Below, in pieces: positions 55,723 through 64,000 of a DNA stretch of 64,000 nucleotides. Made by a program: the position numbers and the translations under genes. The number at the start of each line of letters is the position of its first letter. Position 1 is the stretch's first letter. Location: contig JAMPAP010000001.1 of NCBI GenBank assembly GCA_023667185.1, positions 853,852-917,851 on the forward strand, in the 5' to 3' direction. The stretch comes from Lachnoclostridium sp. Lineage in GTDB: Bacteria; Bacteroidota; Bacteroidia; Bacteroidales; Muribaculaceae. The notes beneath the pieces were generated by a model, which saw nothing but the letters and a program-made list of their open reading frames with translations, made no database searches and was not told the DNA's origin.

Positions 55723-57024
55723 TCAGAGGGAGAAGAACTCGGTGAAGGTTCGGATGATGAGGGTGTGGTCGAGGGTGGAGGCTGTCTCGCGGACGGAGTG
55801 CATGGCCCAGATGGCGGCTCCCATGTCGACGCCCCGGAGGTCGATCTGCGAGGTGAGGATGTTGCCGAGGGTGGAACCGCCTGCTACATCGCTATGGTTG
55901 ACGAAGTATTGGCATGGCACACCGGCGCGCTCGCAGATGGAGCGGAACACGGCAGCTGAGTCGGCATCGGTCATGTATTTGCAGTTGGCGTTGATCTTGA
56001 TTACCGGACCACCGCCGAGCCGGGGATGGTTGGTGGGATCCTGCTTCTCTACATAATTCGGGTGCACACCGTGGGCATTGTCGGCCGAGACCATAAACGA
56101 ATTGTCGATAGCTCGGAAGAAGTCCTCCTCCGAGCCGCCGGTAGCTGCGACGATGCGGCGGAGCAGATGCTCGAGTACGGGGGATGCGGCTCCTTGTTTC
56201 GTGCCTGAGCCGGTCTCCTCGTTGTCAAAGATGGCCATTACGCGGGTGCGGGAGGTGGACGTGCCGTTGAGCAGGGCGGTCATTGCGGCGTGGACCATCG
56301 AGAGATCGTCGAGTCGGCCTGACGATATGAACTCGTTGTTGAGGCCGAGCGTGCAAGCCGGGGTGGTGTCGAAAAGCGATATGTCAAAGTCAAGAATGTC
56401 GTCGACGCTGACGTGAGCGAGCTCGGCCACCAGGCGAAGTAGCATATTGTCCTTCTCTGCGGCATCCTTGACGATGGCGATAACGGGGAGCATATCCTTC
56501 TGGCGGGAAAGCTTATTGCCCTCGTTGACCTGGCGGTTGAAGTGGATGGCCAGGTGAGGGATGGTGAGCAGCGGGCGGTCAGAGCGGATGATGTGAGAGA
56601 TGGGGTGGAGCGGGTCATCGCTGCGCAGTATCACACGTCCGGCGATGGAGAGAGGGCGGTCAAACCAGGTATAGAGGATCGGGCCGCCATAAACCTCGAC
56701 GTTGAGCTTGACCACATTGCCGGGACAGAGTATTTCGGCCTTGGGCTTGATATGGAAGCCCGGCGAGTCGCTGTGAGCCGAGATAATGCTGAACCCGGCA
56801 GCGGGATCTCCGCCCCCGATGGTGAAGGCGAAGATAGCGCTGTCGTTTTTAGTGATGTAGTATTTGCCGCCCTTCTCGAGCTGCCATTTATCCGAAGGGT
56901 CAAGGGCTGTGAAACCGGCCTGGTCGAGATGCTTTTTTACGGTAGCTACGGCGAGAAAGTTGACCGGGGAGCTGTCAAGAAACTGCATCAGCTCCCGGGT
57001 GTTGATGTTAATATCCTGAATCAT
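55723..57024 (-). CDS. M18 family aminopeptidase
   Basis: 433 residues from ATG 57024; a longer frame to 57069 lies inside cydB and is unlikely. M18 enzymes remove N-terminal residues, often acidic ones, with two metal ions. Seen: SAHSDSPGFHIKPK, DNEETGSGTKQGA with the catalytic glutamates, SADNAHGVHPNY and NHSDVAGGSTLGN. The start overlaps the last 17 bases of cydB, so it is probably cotranscribed with the oxidase. Cytoplasmic. Confidence 0.92.
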   Translation of the reverse strand: MIQDININTRELMQFLDSSPVNFLAVATVKKHLDQAGFTALDPSDKWQLEKGGKYYITKNDSAIFAFTIGGGDPAAGFSIISAHSDSPGFHIKPKAEILCPGNVVKLNVEVYGGPILYTWFDRPLSIAGRVILRSDDPLHPISHIIRSDRPLLTIPHLAIHFNRQVNEGNKLSRQKDMLPVIAIVKDAAEKDNMLLRLVAELAHVSVDDILDFDISLFDTTPACTLGLNNEFISSGRLDDLSMVHAAMTALLNGTSTSRTRVMAIFDNEETGSGTKQGAASPVLEHLLRRIVAATGGSEEDFFRAIDNSFMVSADNAHGVHPNYVEKQDPTNHPRLGGGPVIKINANCKYMTDADSAAVFRSICERAGVPCQYFVNHSDVAGGSTLGNILTSQIDLRGVDMGAAIWAMHSVRETASTLDHTLIIRTFTEFFSL

Positions 57025-58162
57025 CAGCGGGTAGGTTTTTGTCTTTTTTATCCATTGAATACCATACATAGGCGATATAAGCCACTACGAAGGGAATTAT
57101 CAGTGAAACCCAGCTCATGACGGTAAGCGTGAAGTGGGAGGATGAGCTGTTGTGGATGGTCAGCGATGATGCCGGGTCAGTGAGCGAGGGGTAGTAAGGA
57201 GTGTTATTGTAACCTGCTATCCAGAAGAGTGCAAGAACTACCAGCACTGTCCCGATGCCGCTCCACCATATACCACCGGTGTAGTGACGGGTCAGAGCCG
57301 AGCGACCTACTCCGTAGAGCACCATCAATACTCCGACAAGGAATGTGATGAGCACCCACCACATATCGATGAAATTGTGGAAGTATTTATAGTCGACTAC
57401 CCGGAATGAGCTACGGCCACCGTCGAGTCCGCCATCGACTACGGTTTCGTAGCCCGGGGAGGTGAGTAGCACGGCGGTAAACACCAGGAAGAGCATCACG
57501 AAGATGCCGCCGTTGATGGTCACGCGCAACTTGCATGAGTTGAAAAATCCAAGATTGTCAGGGTCATGGTTCATGAAATATAGCGCGGCCTGAGTGCGGG
57601 CAAGGAAAAGGACGGTAAGGCCCAGGAGGAAATTCTTCCAGTTGAAGATGGCCTCGATGCCGTGAGTGTCAGCCCAACGGGAGATGACGGGTGAAGCCGT
57701 GTCAAGGATATTGCCCTTGGTGACGGTGAAGTCAGCCCCGAAGAAAAACATTGCCACAGCCTCGCCGAGTAGGATGCAGCCGACGCAGCCGTTGATAAAC
57801 AGGAAGATTTCATAAGTGCGCTTGCCGAAAAGGTTGCCCTTCTTGGCGCGGAACTCGTAGCTGACGGCCTGGAGCACGAAGCTTATCAGAATGGACATCC
57901 ATAGCCAGTAGGCGCCGCCGAAACTCGTGGAGTAAAAGAGCGGGAACGAAGCAAAGAATGCGCCGCCAAACACCACCAGGGTGGTAAATGTCAGCTCCCA
58001 CTTGTGGCCGAGGGCACCTATCATCAGGCGGGTCGAGGGAGAATTATCGTGAGCAGAAAGGAGGAAAGTCTGTCCGCCCTGGACGAAAAGCAGAAACACG
58101 AGCAGTGCTCCGAGAACTGATATCAGGAGCCACCAGTAGTTTTGAAGATATTCGAGTGCCAT
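57008..58162 (-). CDS. cydB: Cytochrome bd ubiquinol oxidase subunit II
   Basis: 384 residues, about eight to nine membrane helices. It is the scaffold partner of CydA in the high-affinity bd oxidase, which lets gut anaerobes consume traces of oxygen. The N-terminus (LQNYWWLLISVLGALLVFLL, FVQGGQTFL) fits the family. It is 2 bp after cydA. Confidence 0.94.
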   Translation of the reverse strand: MALEYLQNYWWLLISVLGALLVFLLFVQGGQTFLLSAHDNSPSTRLMIGALGHKWELTFTTLVVFGGAFFASFPLFYSTSFGGAYWLWMSILISFVLQAVSYEFRAKKGNLFGKRTYEIFLFINGCVGCILLGEAVAMFFFGADFTVTKGNILDTASPVISRWADTHGIEAIFNWKNFLLGLTVLFLARTQAALYFMNHDPDNLGFFNSCKLRVTINGGIFVMLFLVFTAVLLTSPGYETVVDGGLDGGRSSFRVVDYKYFHNFIDMWWVLITFLVGVLMVLYGVGRSALTRHYTGGIWWSGIGTVLVVLALFWIAGYNNTPYYPSLTDPASSLTIHNSSSSHFTLTVMSWVSLIIPFVVAYIAYVWYSMDKKDKNLPADDSGY

Positions 58163-58164
58163 AG

Positions 58165-59718
58165 TTAGTCCATGTTTTTAGATTGCTTGGAAATTTGCTT
58201 CAGCATGATGCTGACTTCAGCGGCGAGCAGGCAGGTGAACACCACTGCAAACATCCAGAAGGTCAGCTGCACTGAGGCGGTTGTAATCTCGGAGATGGCG
58301 GCGCGGGTGGGCATGATGTCCTGGATGATCCAGGGCTGGCGGCCAACCTCGGCGGTGATCCATCCGGCTTGCGAGCATATCCATGCTACGGCGATGGTGA
58401 GCATCGAGATCCATTGCATCCAGCGGCGGTCAAGGAGCGAGACCTTACGGTAAGATGCCCAGAGGATAACGACGAAGAAGAGCAGCAGCCATCCGCCGGC
58501 AAGCACCATGATGTGAAACGAATAGAACGACATCGCTACCGGCGGAACGGCCTCGTCGGCCGAGTCGAGATAGCCGTAGCCGAAGTAGCGGTAATTGTCA
58601 GTGATGCCGTTGCGGGCTGCGGCCATTGCCTCGGTGTCACCTTCGGCCAGAGCGCGGTCAAAGTCGCGCAGCGCCTCGTGGGCGCGGCGTCCCATGGCCA
58701 TGCGCTCGACGTATGACTCCGTGTCGACCGGCACACCGTCAATGCCGGCTGCACGACCATCGATGATGTCGTTGATGCCGGGAACGTATGAGTGGAAGTT
58801 GCCGTGAGCAAGGAACGACAAGCCTTTGGGAATAGCTATCTTGAAGTAGAACGGATTTTCCGTCTCGCCCGGCTTGAGGTCAGGGCGGAGGATACCTACG
58901 GCAACGAGCTCCTCGCCCGAGTGGCCGTTGTAGAGCCCCTCCATGGCTGCGAGCTTCATGGGCTGGACGCGAGCTACGTCGACAGCCGAGCTGTGGCCGG
59001 TGGCGAGGGTGGCGAGAATACCTGCGAGACCTACCCAGGCACCTACGCGGATCGACTTCAGAGCGTCGTCGCGGCGGCGGTTGCGGAGCATCATCCATGC
59101 GCTGACGCCCACCACAAACACAGCGCCGAGTACCCAGCCGTCAAACACGGCATGGAAAAACTTGTTGATGGCCACCGGCGATAGCGCCACGGCAAAGAAA
59201 TTGTCCATGACGTTGCGCATCTGAGCCGGGTCAAACTCCATGCCTACAGGGTATTGCATCCATGCGTTGGCCACGAGAATCCATAGAGCCGAGATTGAGG
59301 CACCGAGAGCCGTGAGCCATGTAGAGGCCAGATGGAAGCCGCGGCTCACCTTATTCCAACCGAAGAACATTACGGCGATGAATGTCGACTCCATGAAGAA
59401 GGCGAGCAGACCCTCGACAGCTAATGGTGCACCGAAGATGTCGCCGACAAACCAGCTGTAGTTTGACCAGTTGGTGCCGAACTCAAATTCGAGGATAATA
59501 CCTGTGGCGACACCTATGGCAAAGTTGATGCCGAAAAGCGTCATCCAGAATTTCGTAATGGCCAGCCACTGCTCGCTGCGGGTGCGGTAGTAGATGGTTT
59601 CCATGATTCCGACGATGACCGAGAGTCCGAGCGTCAGCGGGACAAACAGCCAGTGGAACATCGCAGTCAAGGCAAATTGGGCTCTCGACCAGTCGACTAC
59701 ACTCATTAAATCGTCCAT
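58165..59718 (-). CDS. cydA: Cytochrome bd ubiquinol oxidase subunit I
   Basis: 517 residues. CydA carries the three hemes and oxidises quinol. Seen: N-terminal WSRAQFALTAMFHWLFVPLT with the heme-ligand histidine, the FEFGTNWSNYSWFVGDIFG segment, and the signature GRQPW in AEVGRQPWIIQDIM. It starts 46 bp after the DUF4492 gene and is followed closely by cydB. Confidence 0.96.
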   Translation of the reverse strand: MDDLMSVVDWSRAQFALTAMFHWLFVPLTLGLSVIVGIMETIYYRTRSEQWLAITKFWMTLFGINFAIGVATGIILEFEFGTNWSNYSWFVGDIFGAPLAVEGLLAFFMESTFIAVMFFGWNKVSRGFHLASTWLTALGASISALWILVANAWMQYPVGMEFDPAQMRNVMDNFFAVALSPVAINKFFHAVFDGWVLGAVFVVGVSAWMMLRNRRRDDALKSIRVGAWVGLAGILATLATGHSSAVDVARVQPMKLAAMEGLYNGHSGEELVAVGILRPDLKPGETENPFYFKIAIPKGLSFLAHGNFHSYVPGINDIIDGRAAGIDGVPVDTESYVERMAMGRRAHEALRDFDRALAEGDTEAMAAARNGITDNYRYFGYGYLDSADEAVPPVAMSFYSFHIMVLAGGWLLLFFVVILWASYRKVSLLDRRWMQWISMLTIAVAWICSQAGWITAEVGRQPWIIQDIMPTRAAISEITTASVQLTFWMFAVVFTCLLAAEVSIMLKQISKQSKNMD

Positions 59719-59764
59719 AAATAAATCAGTTGTTAGGGAGTTAGTATTGCAAATAGTTGATAAT

Positions 59765-59995
59765 TCATCGGTTGATCAGGGTAGATCTTACTGCAGCAGC
59801 GCGGCTGGTATCGTCGTCGTAGTCGCGGCTGAGGATGTCGGGGAAAAAGAACAGCTTCAGGACGGCGAAAATGATAAACAGCTTGATGATGATCAGCAGC
59901 CAGAGCTTGCGGCCTACGGTCATTGACCGGAAGCCGTCACGGTAAAACCGGTAGACATTGACCGGCCAGTGGAGGAAGTTGTTTTTAGAATCCAT
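59765..59995 (-). CDS. DUF4492 small membrane protein next to cydAB
   Basis: 76 residues from ATG 59995 (a start at 60007 adds four). One membrane helix (KLWLLIIIKLFIIFAVLKLFFFPDIL) follows a conserved basic N-terminus (NVYRFYRDGFRSMTVG). DUF4492 genes accompany cydAB in Bacteroidetes, and size and position recall the small CydX/CydH subunits of other bd oxidases. An accessory role in assembly or stability is inferred. Confidence 0.82.
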   Translation of the reverse strand: MDSKNNFLHWPVNVYRFYRDGFRSMTVGRKLWLLIIIKLFIIFAVLKLFFFPDILSRDYDDDTSRAAAVRSTLINR

Positions 59996-60063
59996 TTTCA
60001 AAAGCAAATGTCATAAAAAAATAACATATAAACAAATAAAAATGTTTGTAAGGAAAATATTTG

Positions 60064-60071
60064 TATATTTG
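60064..60071 (+). promoter_or_regulatory. Predicted -7 box of the glycosyltransferase gene
   Basis: TATATTTG matches TAnnTTTG; a TTTG at 60045-60048 is only 15 bp upstream. It lies 18 bp before ATG 60089 in an AT-rich divergent gap. Confidence 0.4.
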
Positions 60072-60088
60072 TAAAAAACAAAACAAAG

Positions 60089-61081
60089 ATGGAAAATAAT
60101 GTTCGCCCTATGGTTTCGGTAATAATACCGGTATATAATGCAAAAAAGTATCTTGCGCGATGTCTTGACTCGATACTTGCCCAGACGGTGGAGGATATCG
60201 AGATAGTGGCTGTAAACGACTGCTCAACTGACGACTCACTCGCGCTTCTGCAGGAATATGCCATGCGCGATCCGAGGGTGACCATTGTAGACAAGAAGCA
60301 GAATGAGGGTTCGCTGATGGCTCGCCACACAGGGTATAACTGCGCGCGCGGCCGCTACTTTTTTTTCTGCGATGCCGATGATTTCATGCCGACAGATGCG
60401 CTTGAGACTCTGATTGACGAGCAGCGCCGGAGCGGAACAGATATGGTGGTGGCTGATGTGACGCTCTACCGCGAGGATGGCAAGATGCTGAAACTGAACC
60501 GTACTGCGAGCAAGATAACCTCCTCTGAGGAGTATCTCCGCGGCATAGTGAACGGGCGTAATAATGCACTTTATGGCATATTGTTTCGTCGGGAGATATT
60601 TGACGGATCAGATTATCCGGCAATTATAGGATTTGGCCCGTCGGATGACCGGCTGTTGCTTACGGATATACTTTTCAAGTACCGTCCATCGGTGACAAGC
60701 ATAGAGAAAAGTGTGTACTATTATTTCGTAAACAATCAGTCGATGACGCGGCATGAATATTCGGATGCAAAGCTGCGAGCCGTGATCAACGGGCTGTTTA
60801 CCAGTTATTATGCGCTGAATAATCTGACTGATGAGTATCGGGAGGATTATGACCGGTTCATGGCAAAAAATCTGAGCTTCTATATCGAGCGGGGTTATTC
60901 TGCCGATATAATCATTAATTTCAATGACGATTCCCGGAGGCTGTTGCAATACTCATCAATGAAGTCTCTGACCGGGACAAGAAGAGCCATGCACTCGATG
61001 ATGTGCAGGAAATCAAGGCTGTATCAGAGGGCTACAGATTATATACGTCAGATGCTGTGGCGGTTCAAGGGAAAGGCCTGA
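60089..61081 (+). CDS. Family 2 glycosyltransferase
   Basis: 330 residues. The GT-A core is clear: VSVIIPVYNAKKYLARCLDS, VAVNDCSTDDS and the metal-binding FFCDADDFM. The C-terminal part is less conserved and sets the acceptor. It should add a sugar to a surface polysaccharide or lipid-linked precursor on the inner membrane. It faces the polymerase gene and overlaps it by 34 bases at the 3' ends. Confidence 0.88.
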   Translation: MENNVRPMVSVIIPVYNAKKYLARCLDSILAQTVEDIEIVAVNDCSTDDSLALLQEYAMRDPRVTIVDKKQNEGSLMARHTGYNCARGRYFFFCDADDFMPTDALETLIDEQRRSGTDMVVADVTLYREDGKMLKLNRTASKITSSEEYLRGIVNGRNNALYGILFRREIFDGSDYPAIIGFGPSDDRLLLTDILFKYRPSVTSIEKSVYYYFVNNQSMTRHEYSDAKLRAVINGLFTSYYALNNLTDEYREDYDRFMAKNLSFYIERGYSADIIINFNDDSRRLLQYSSMKSLTGTRRAMHSMMCRKSRLYQRATDYIRQMLWRFKGKA

Positions 61082-62424
61082 GAATCAGATTCCGTATCTT
61101 CCTCTTCATCTTCTTCTGAGACGACGGTTTTATCCCCGGGCAGCGTCTTGTAAGTGCGCATAAGGATGTAGGCAAGGATCAACACAAACTCAAAGCGGTT
61201 GAAGAACTCGCTATAGACAAACATGGCCAAGAACATCACCGTGATATACAACTTGATATTTACACCGTAAGCGAGTTTATTTTTACGGAATGCTATCATC
61301 CTGAGCATCACGATTATATTAAGGATTATGCCTAAATATCCGGTGTCGACCCATATATAGAAGAGCCAGGGGCGTGTGCCGGAAAGCATCCACTTGTTAA
61401 CGCGGGCAAATTTACTTTTGCCAATAACCTGTGTCCCCTTGAACTGACCCGGGCCGGCTCCTATCCATTGGCTGATGTGGCTTTCATCAAGGATGCGGTG
61501 AACCACGAAAATCTTGGTGAAACGAGGCAGGTCGTAGCCCGCGCCCCAGTCGCCCTCGTAGTCGAAACCTTCGTCCTGCACGGCGATACCTATGTCAATG
61601 GCCGTGTCGAAATCCTCGCCGATGAAGTAAATCTGGAAAAATTCCTCGGAGAGCACCTCGTCAGCTTTCTGGTCAGTGACAGAGAGGTATATGTAGCCCA
61701 GGCCGAGAAAGAGGATGACGATTATGGGTGACATCAACAGGATGCGCTTGACCATTCCGAAGTTGATTCTCATCAACAGGATGAAGTAGAGTATCAGGAA
61801 GATGAAGCTGATCTTTGTCTCGTTGAAAAAGGTGGGGAGGAGCAGAAAGATGTACTTCTTGTTTTCCCATAGAGAGCTGAAGTAATTCTGGGGGTCAAAT
61901 TTCTTGGTTATCAGGTAGAAAGAGATGGCGTAGATGAGCGTGGAGATCGTACCCGAGCTCCAGTCGCCGAGCGAGCCGCCTACATGGTCGCCTGCACCAT
62001 ATTTGAGGAATTGCCATGCGATGCATGGCACTTGAATCCAGAGAAATACGTAGAGAGCCTTGTCGAAGCTGCGCATAAAGCGAGCGCCGTTTTCACCCGA
62101 GGTGAAGTAGCGGAGGATGGGGAGGGCGAAGACAAGACCGAAGTAGGCACGCAGGCCGTTTGACAGGGTGAAAAGCGTCTGGTCATGGTAGGCAAACAAG
62201 GCGGCAATAGCCAGCGCAATGAAGGCGAACATGATGAGGATGTCACCGCGGTTGCGCATGGTCAGCAGTCCCATAATGAGCCAAACTGAGTCAGTAAACA
62301 GCAGGACAATTGATGCGTAAGGCATCATGAAGGGAGTGATCATCTGGAAGACGAACAGATAAGTAGCGACAATCCAGAAGGTCACAAAGAAGATGCCTGA
62401 GTAGACCCTGTATTTTTCTACCAT
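61048..62424 (-). CDS. O-antigen ligase/polymerase-like membrane protein (Wzy-type)
   Basis: 458 residues with about eleven membrane helices and one large outer loop (about residues 245-335) containing WIGAGPGQFKGT, as in O-antigen polymerases and ligases. An acidic cytoplasmic tail (SEEDEEEDTESDS) ends the protein. Polymerase function is inferred from topology and from the Wzc-like gene 6 bp upstream. The last 34 bases overlap the convergent glycosyltransferase gene. Confidence 0.75.
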   Translation of the reverse strand: MVEKYRVYSGIFFVTFWIVATYLFVFQMITPFMMPYASIVLLFTDSVWLIMGLLTMRNRGDILIMFAFIALAIAALFAYHDQTLFTLSNGLRAYFGLVFALPILRYFTSGENGARFMRSFDKALYVFLWIQVPCIAWQFLKYGAGDHVGGSLGDWSSGTISTLIYAISFYLITKKFDPQNYFSSLWENKKYIFLLLPTFFNETKISFIFLILYFILLMRINFGMVKRILLMSPIIVILFLGLGYIYLSVTDQKADEVLSEEFFQIYFIGEDFDTAIDIGIAVQDEGFDYEGDWGAGYDLPRFTKIFVVHRILDESHISQWIGAGPGQFKGTQVIGKSKFARVNKWMLSGTRPWLFYIWVDTGYLGIILNIIVMLRMIAFRKNKLAYGVNIKLYITVMFLAMFVYSEFFNRFEFVLILAYILMRTYKTLPGDKTVVSEEDEEEDTESDSQAFPLNRHSI

Positions 62425-62430
62425 GGGGTG

Positions 62431-64000
62431 TTAACCTTTGGTGTGACCGTAGCCGTAGCCGTAAGCTTTCTTGGAGGTGGTGCCGTTGACGATAACTGAC
62501 AGTTTGCGCAAGCGCTTCTCGTCGTAGATGTCCTGTATGAAATTGAGGTCAGTGTACGGAGTGTGGTTGATGCGGCAAACGTAGATTGTTGCGTCGCTGA
62601 TGCGGGCGAGGGTGAATGTGTCGCTGACCATACCGACGGGAGCTGTATCGACGATGATGTAGTCGTACATTGAGCGGAGGCGGCGGAAGAGGTCGTCGAC
62701 TTTGCCTGAAGCAAGCAGCTCGGCGGGATTAGGGGGCACGGGACCTGCTACGATGACATCAAATGAGTGGCTATCATCGGCCGGAAGGATGATTTTGTCA
62801 AGAGTGATGGTGTCAGTTGAGAGGTATTGTGTCAGGCCAAACTGCGGGTTGATATCGAGATAATCAGCGAGGCGGGGCTTGCGGATATCCATACCGATGA
62901 GGAGCACCTTCTTTCCAAGGAGGGCGAGCGACTGGGCGAGGTTGATGGATATGAACGACTTACCTTCGCCGGAGGTGGATGAGGTCATGAGTACCACCTT
63001 GTCGTCAGCATTGTTGAGCATAAAGAGCAGGTTGCTGCGGATAAGGCGGAAGAGCTCGGCAGCTGAAGAATGAGCGTGCTGGGTGACGACGAGCTTCTGG
63101 CCTGAACGGTCGGCGCACATTTCGCCGAGGATGGGGACGCTTATCTTGCTTTCCACTTCCTCGCGTGAGTCGAAGCGGTTGCGGATGAGCTTGCGGAGAT
63201 AGAAGAATACCACAGGCACGATCAGACCGATAATGACGAATATGCCTAATACCACGATCTTGCTGATGCCGAGAGGCTTGCTCAATACGTATGCCTCATC
63301 GACAATCATGCCTTTAGGTTTGGCGTTGGCCAGTACGATCGAGGTCTCCTCCTTGCGCTGGAGCATGAAGAGGTAGAGCTGCTGCTTGATCTCCTGCTGA
63401 CGGCGCAGGTCGATGTAGGCGCGTTCCTGAGCGGGGACTGAGCCGAGCGATGATACATTGCTGTTGTGCTCGGCCATGATCTTGTTGAGCGATATGATGG
63501 CGCGGTCGTAGGCGGCGTCGACAGTATTGGAAACGTTATCGCGCATGGCGTCGAGCTGTTTTTGGAACTGCTGTACGGCCACGCTGTTGGGCTTGGCTTT
63601 GTCAGTGAGCTCGATGTATTTCAATATCATATCGTTGTAGCCTTTGAGTACGGCCTGGACGCCTTCATTGTCAATGGCGACAGGGATAAGGCTGTATCTG
63701 TTTTCAGGGTCGCGGATGAAATCGATGGTGAGCTTGAGCATATCGGCGTAAGCCTGAGCTGATGTAAGCTGGGCTTCGAGGCGGCCGCGTTTTTCAGTCT
63801 GATATTCGGCTTCGACGTCTACACCGATGATTTTGTTGGCTTCCTTATATTTCTGAATTCCTATTTCAGTGTCGTTAAGGTCTTCGGCGATGAGCTTCAG
63901 TCGATCTTCGATGAATCGGAGGGTGGCGGCAGCCTGGACGTTGCTTTCGGTGATGCCCTGGGTGTTGTAGCAGGCGATTACATCGTTGAGGATGGCGCAA
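62431..64000 (-). CDS. Wzc-like polysaccharide chain-length regulator / BY-kinase (5' end beyond window)
   Basis: At least 522 residues are in the window and the frame stays open to the right edge; an inner ATG at 63741 is not the true start. A periplasmic coiled-coil part (YQTEKRGRLEAQLTS, RAYDRA-like helices) is followed by a membrane helix (IVVLGIFVIIGLIVPVVFFY) and a cytoplasmic kinase with Walker A (TSGEGKSFISINLAQ), A' (LIGMDIRKPRL) and B (YDYIIVDTAPVG). The end is tyrosine-rich (KAYGYGYGHTKG), the usual autophosphorylation tail. It controls export and length of capsule or exopolysaccharide. Confidence 0.92.
   Translation of the reverse strand, partial: CAILNDVIACYNTQGITESNVQAAATLRFIEDRLKLIAEDLNDTEIGIQKYKEANKIIGVDVEAEYQTEKRGRLEAQLTSAQAYADMLKLTIDFIRDPENRYSLIPVAIDNEGVQAVLKGYNDMILKYIELTDKAKPNSVAVQQFQKQLDAMRDNVSNTVDAAYDRAIISLNKIMAEHNSNVSSLGSVPAQERAYIDLRRQQEIKQQLYLFMLQRKEETSIVLANAKPKGMIVDEAYVLSKPLGISKIVVLGIFVIIGLIVPVVFFYLRKLIRNRFDSREEVESKISVPILGEMCADRSGQKLVVTQHAHSSAAELFRLIRSNLLFMLNNADDKVVLMTSSTSGEGKSFISINLAQSLALLGKKVLLIGMDIRKPRLADYLDINPQFGLTQYLSTDTITLDKIILPADDSHSFDVIVAGPVPPNPAELLASGKVDDLFRRLRSMYDYIIVDTAPVGMVSDTFTLARISDATIYVCRINHTPYTDLNFIQDIYDEKRLRKLSVIVNGTTSKKAYGYGYGHTKG

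Overview
The window looks like a chromosomal segment of a gut Bacteroidales bacterium, most likely family Muribaculaceae (inference, no search was possible). The signs are: -7 boxes of the Bacteroidetes type TAnnTTTG upstream of several genes; four secreted proteins ending in a type IX secretion (Por) sorting domain; a complex I operon with fused nuoCD and no nuoE/F/G; an F-type ATPase operon starting atpD-atpC with a very short epsilon subunit; and a DUF4492-cydA-cydB cluster. Almost all DNA is coding. No tRNA, rRNA or CRISPR was seen.

Layout. 1-431: tail of a terminase-like nuclease gene, followed by a striking inverted array of 7-bp repeats (432-602). 734-8600: three consecutive genes for large exported T9SS cargo proteins (subtilisin-like protease, leucine-rich-repeat protein, beta-rich protein). 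8812-14903: housekeeping genes (DUF5106 thioredoxin-like protein, DoxX, mnmA, bifunctional nuclease, nucleoside permease, rsmE, kdsA). 14904-15066: a MITE-like element. 15101-26432: a tight seven-gene run (TPR protein, double-receiver/PEP-binding-domain protein, coiled-coil protein with AT-hook and C-terminal QLSLF, dipeptidyl peptidase IV, membrane protein, miaA, secreted protein), ended by a second MITE-like palindrome (26433-26593).

26633-44912 (minus strand) is the energy-metabolism core: nuoA-B-CD-H, then the whole atpD-C-B-E-F-H-A-G operon, then nuoI-J-K-L-M-N and murI. The ATP synthase genes thus sit inside the complex I operon, with small gaps and no obvious internal promoter, so proton pump and ATP synthase may be made from one transcript.

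45153-64000: an unknown membrane protein, a PL9-type pectate-lyase-like T9SS cargo, valS, a U32 peptidase, a small AT-rich patch with a candidate GNAT toxin-antitoxin pair, an M18 aminopeptidase, cytochrome bd oxidase (cydAB with DUF4492), and the end of a surface-polysaccharide locus (glycosyltransferase, Wzy-like polymerase, Wzc-like tyrosine kinase) running off the right edge.

Most notable: the nested nuo/atp operon; the probable DNA- and sliding-clamp-binding coiled-coil protein beside a two-receiver/PEP-binding fusion; two MITE-like elements whose TAA target duplications coincide with stop codons; and the long inverted heptamer array.
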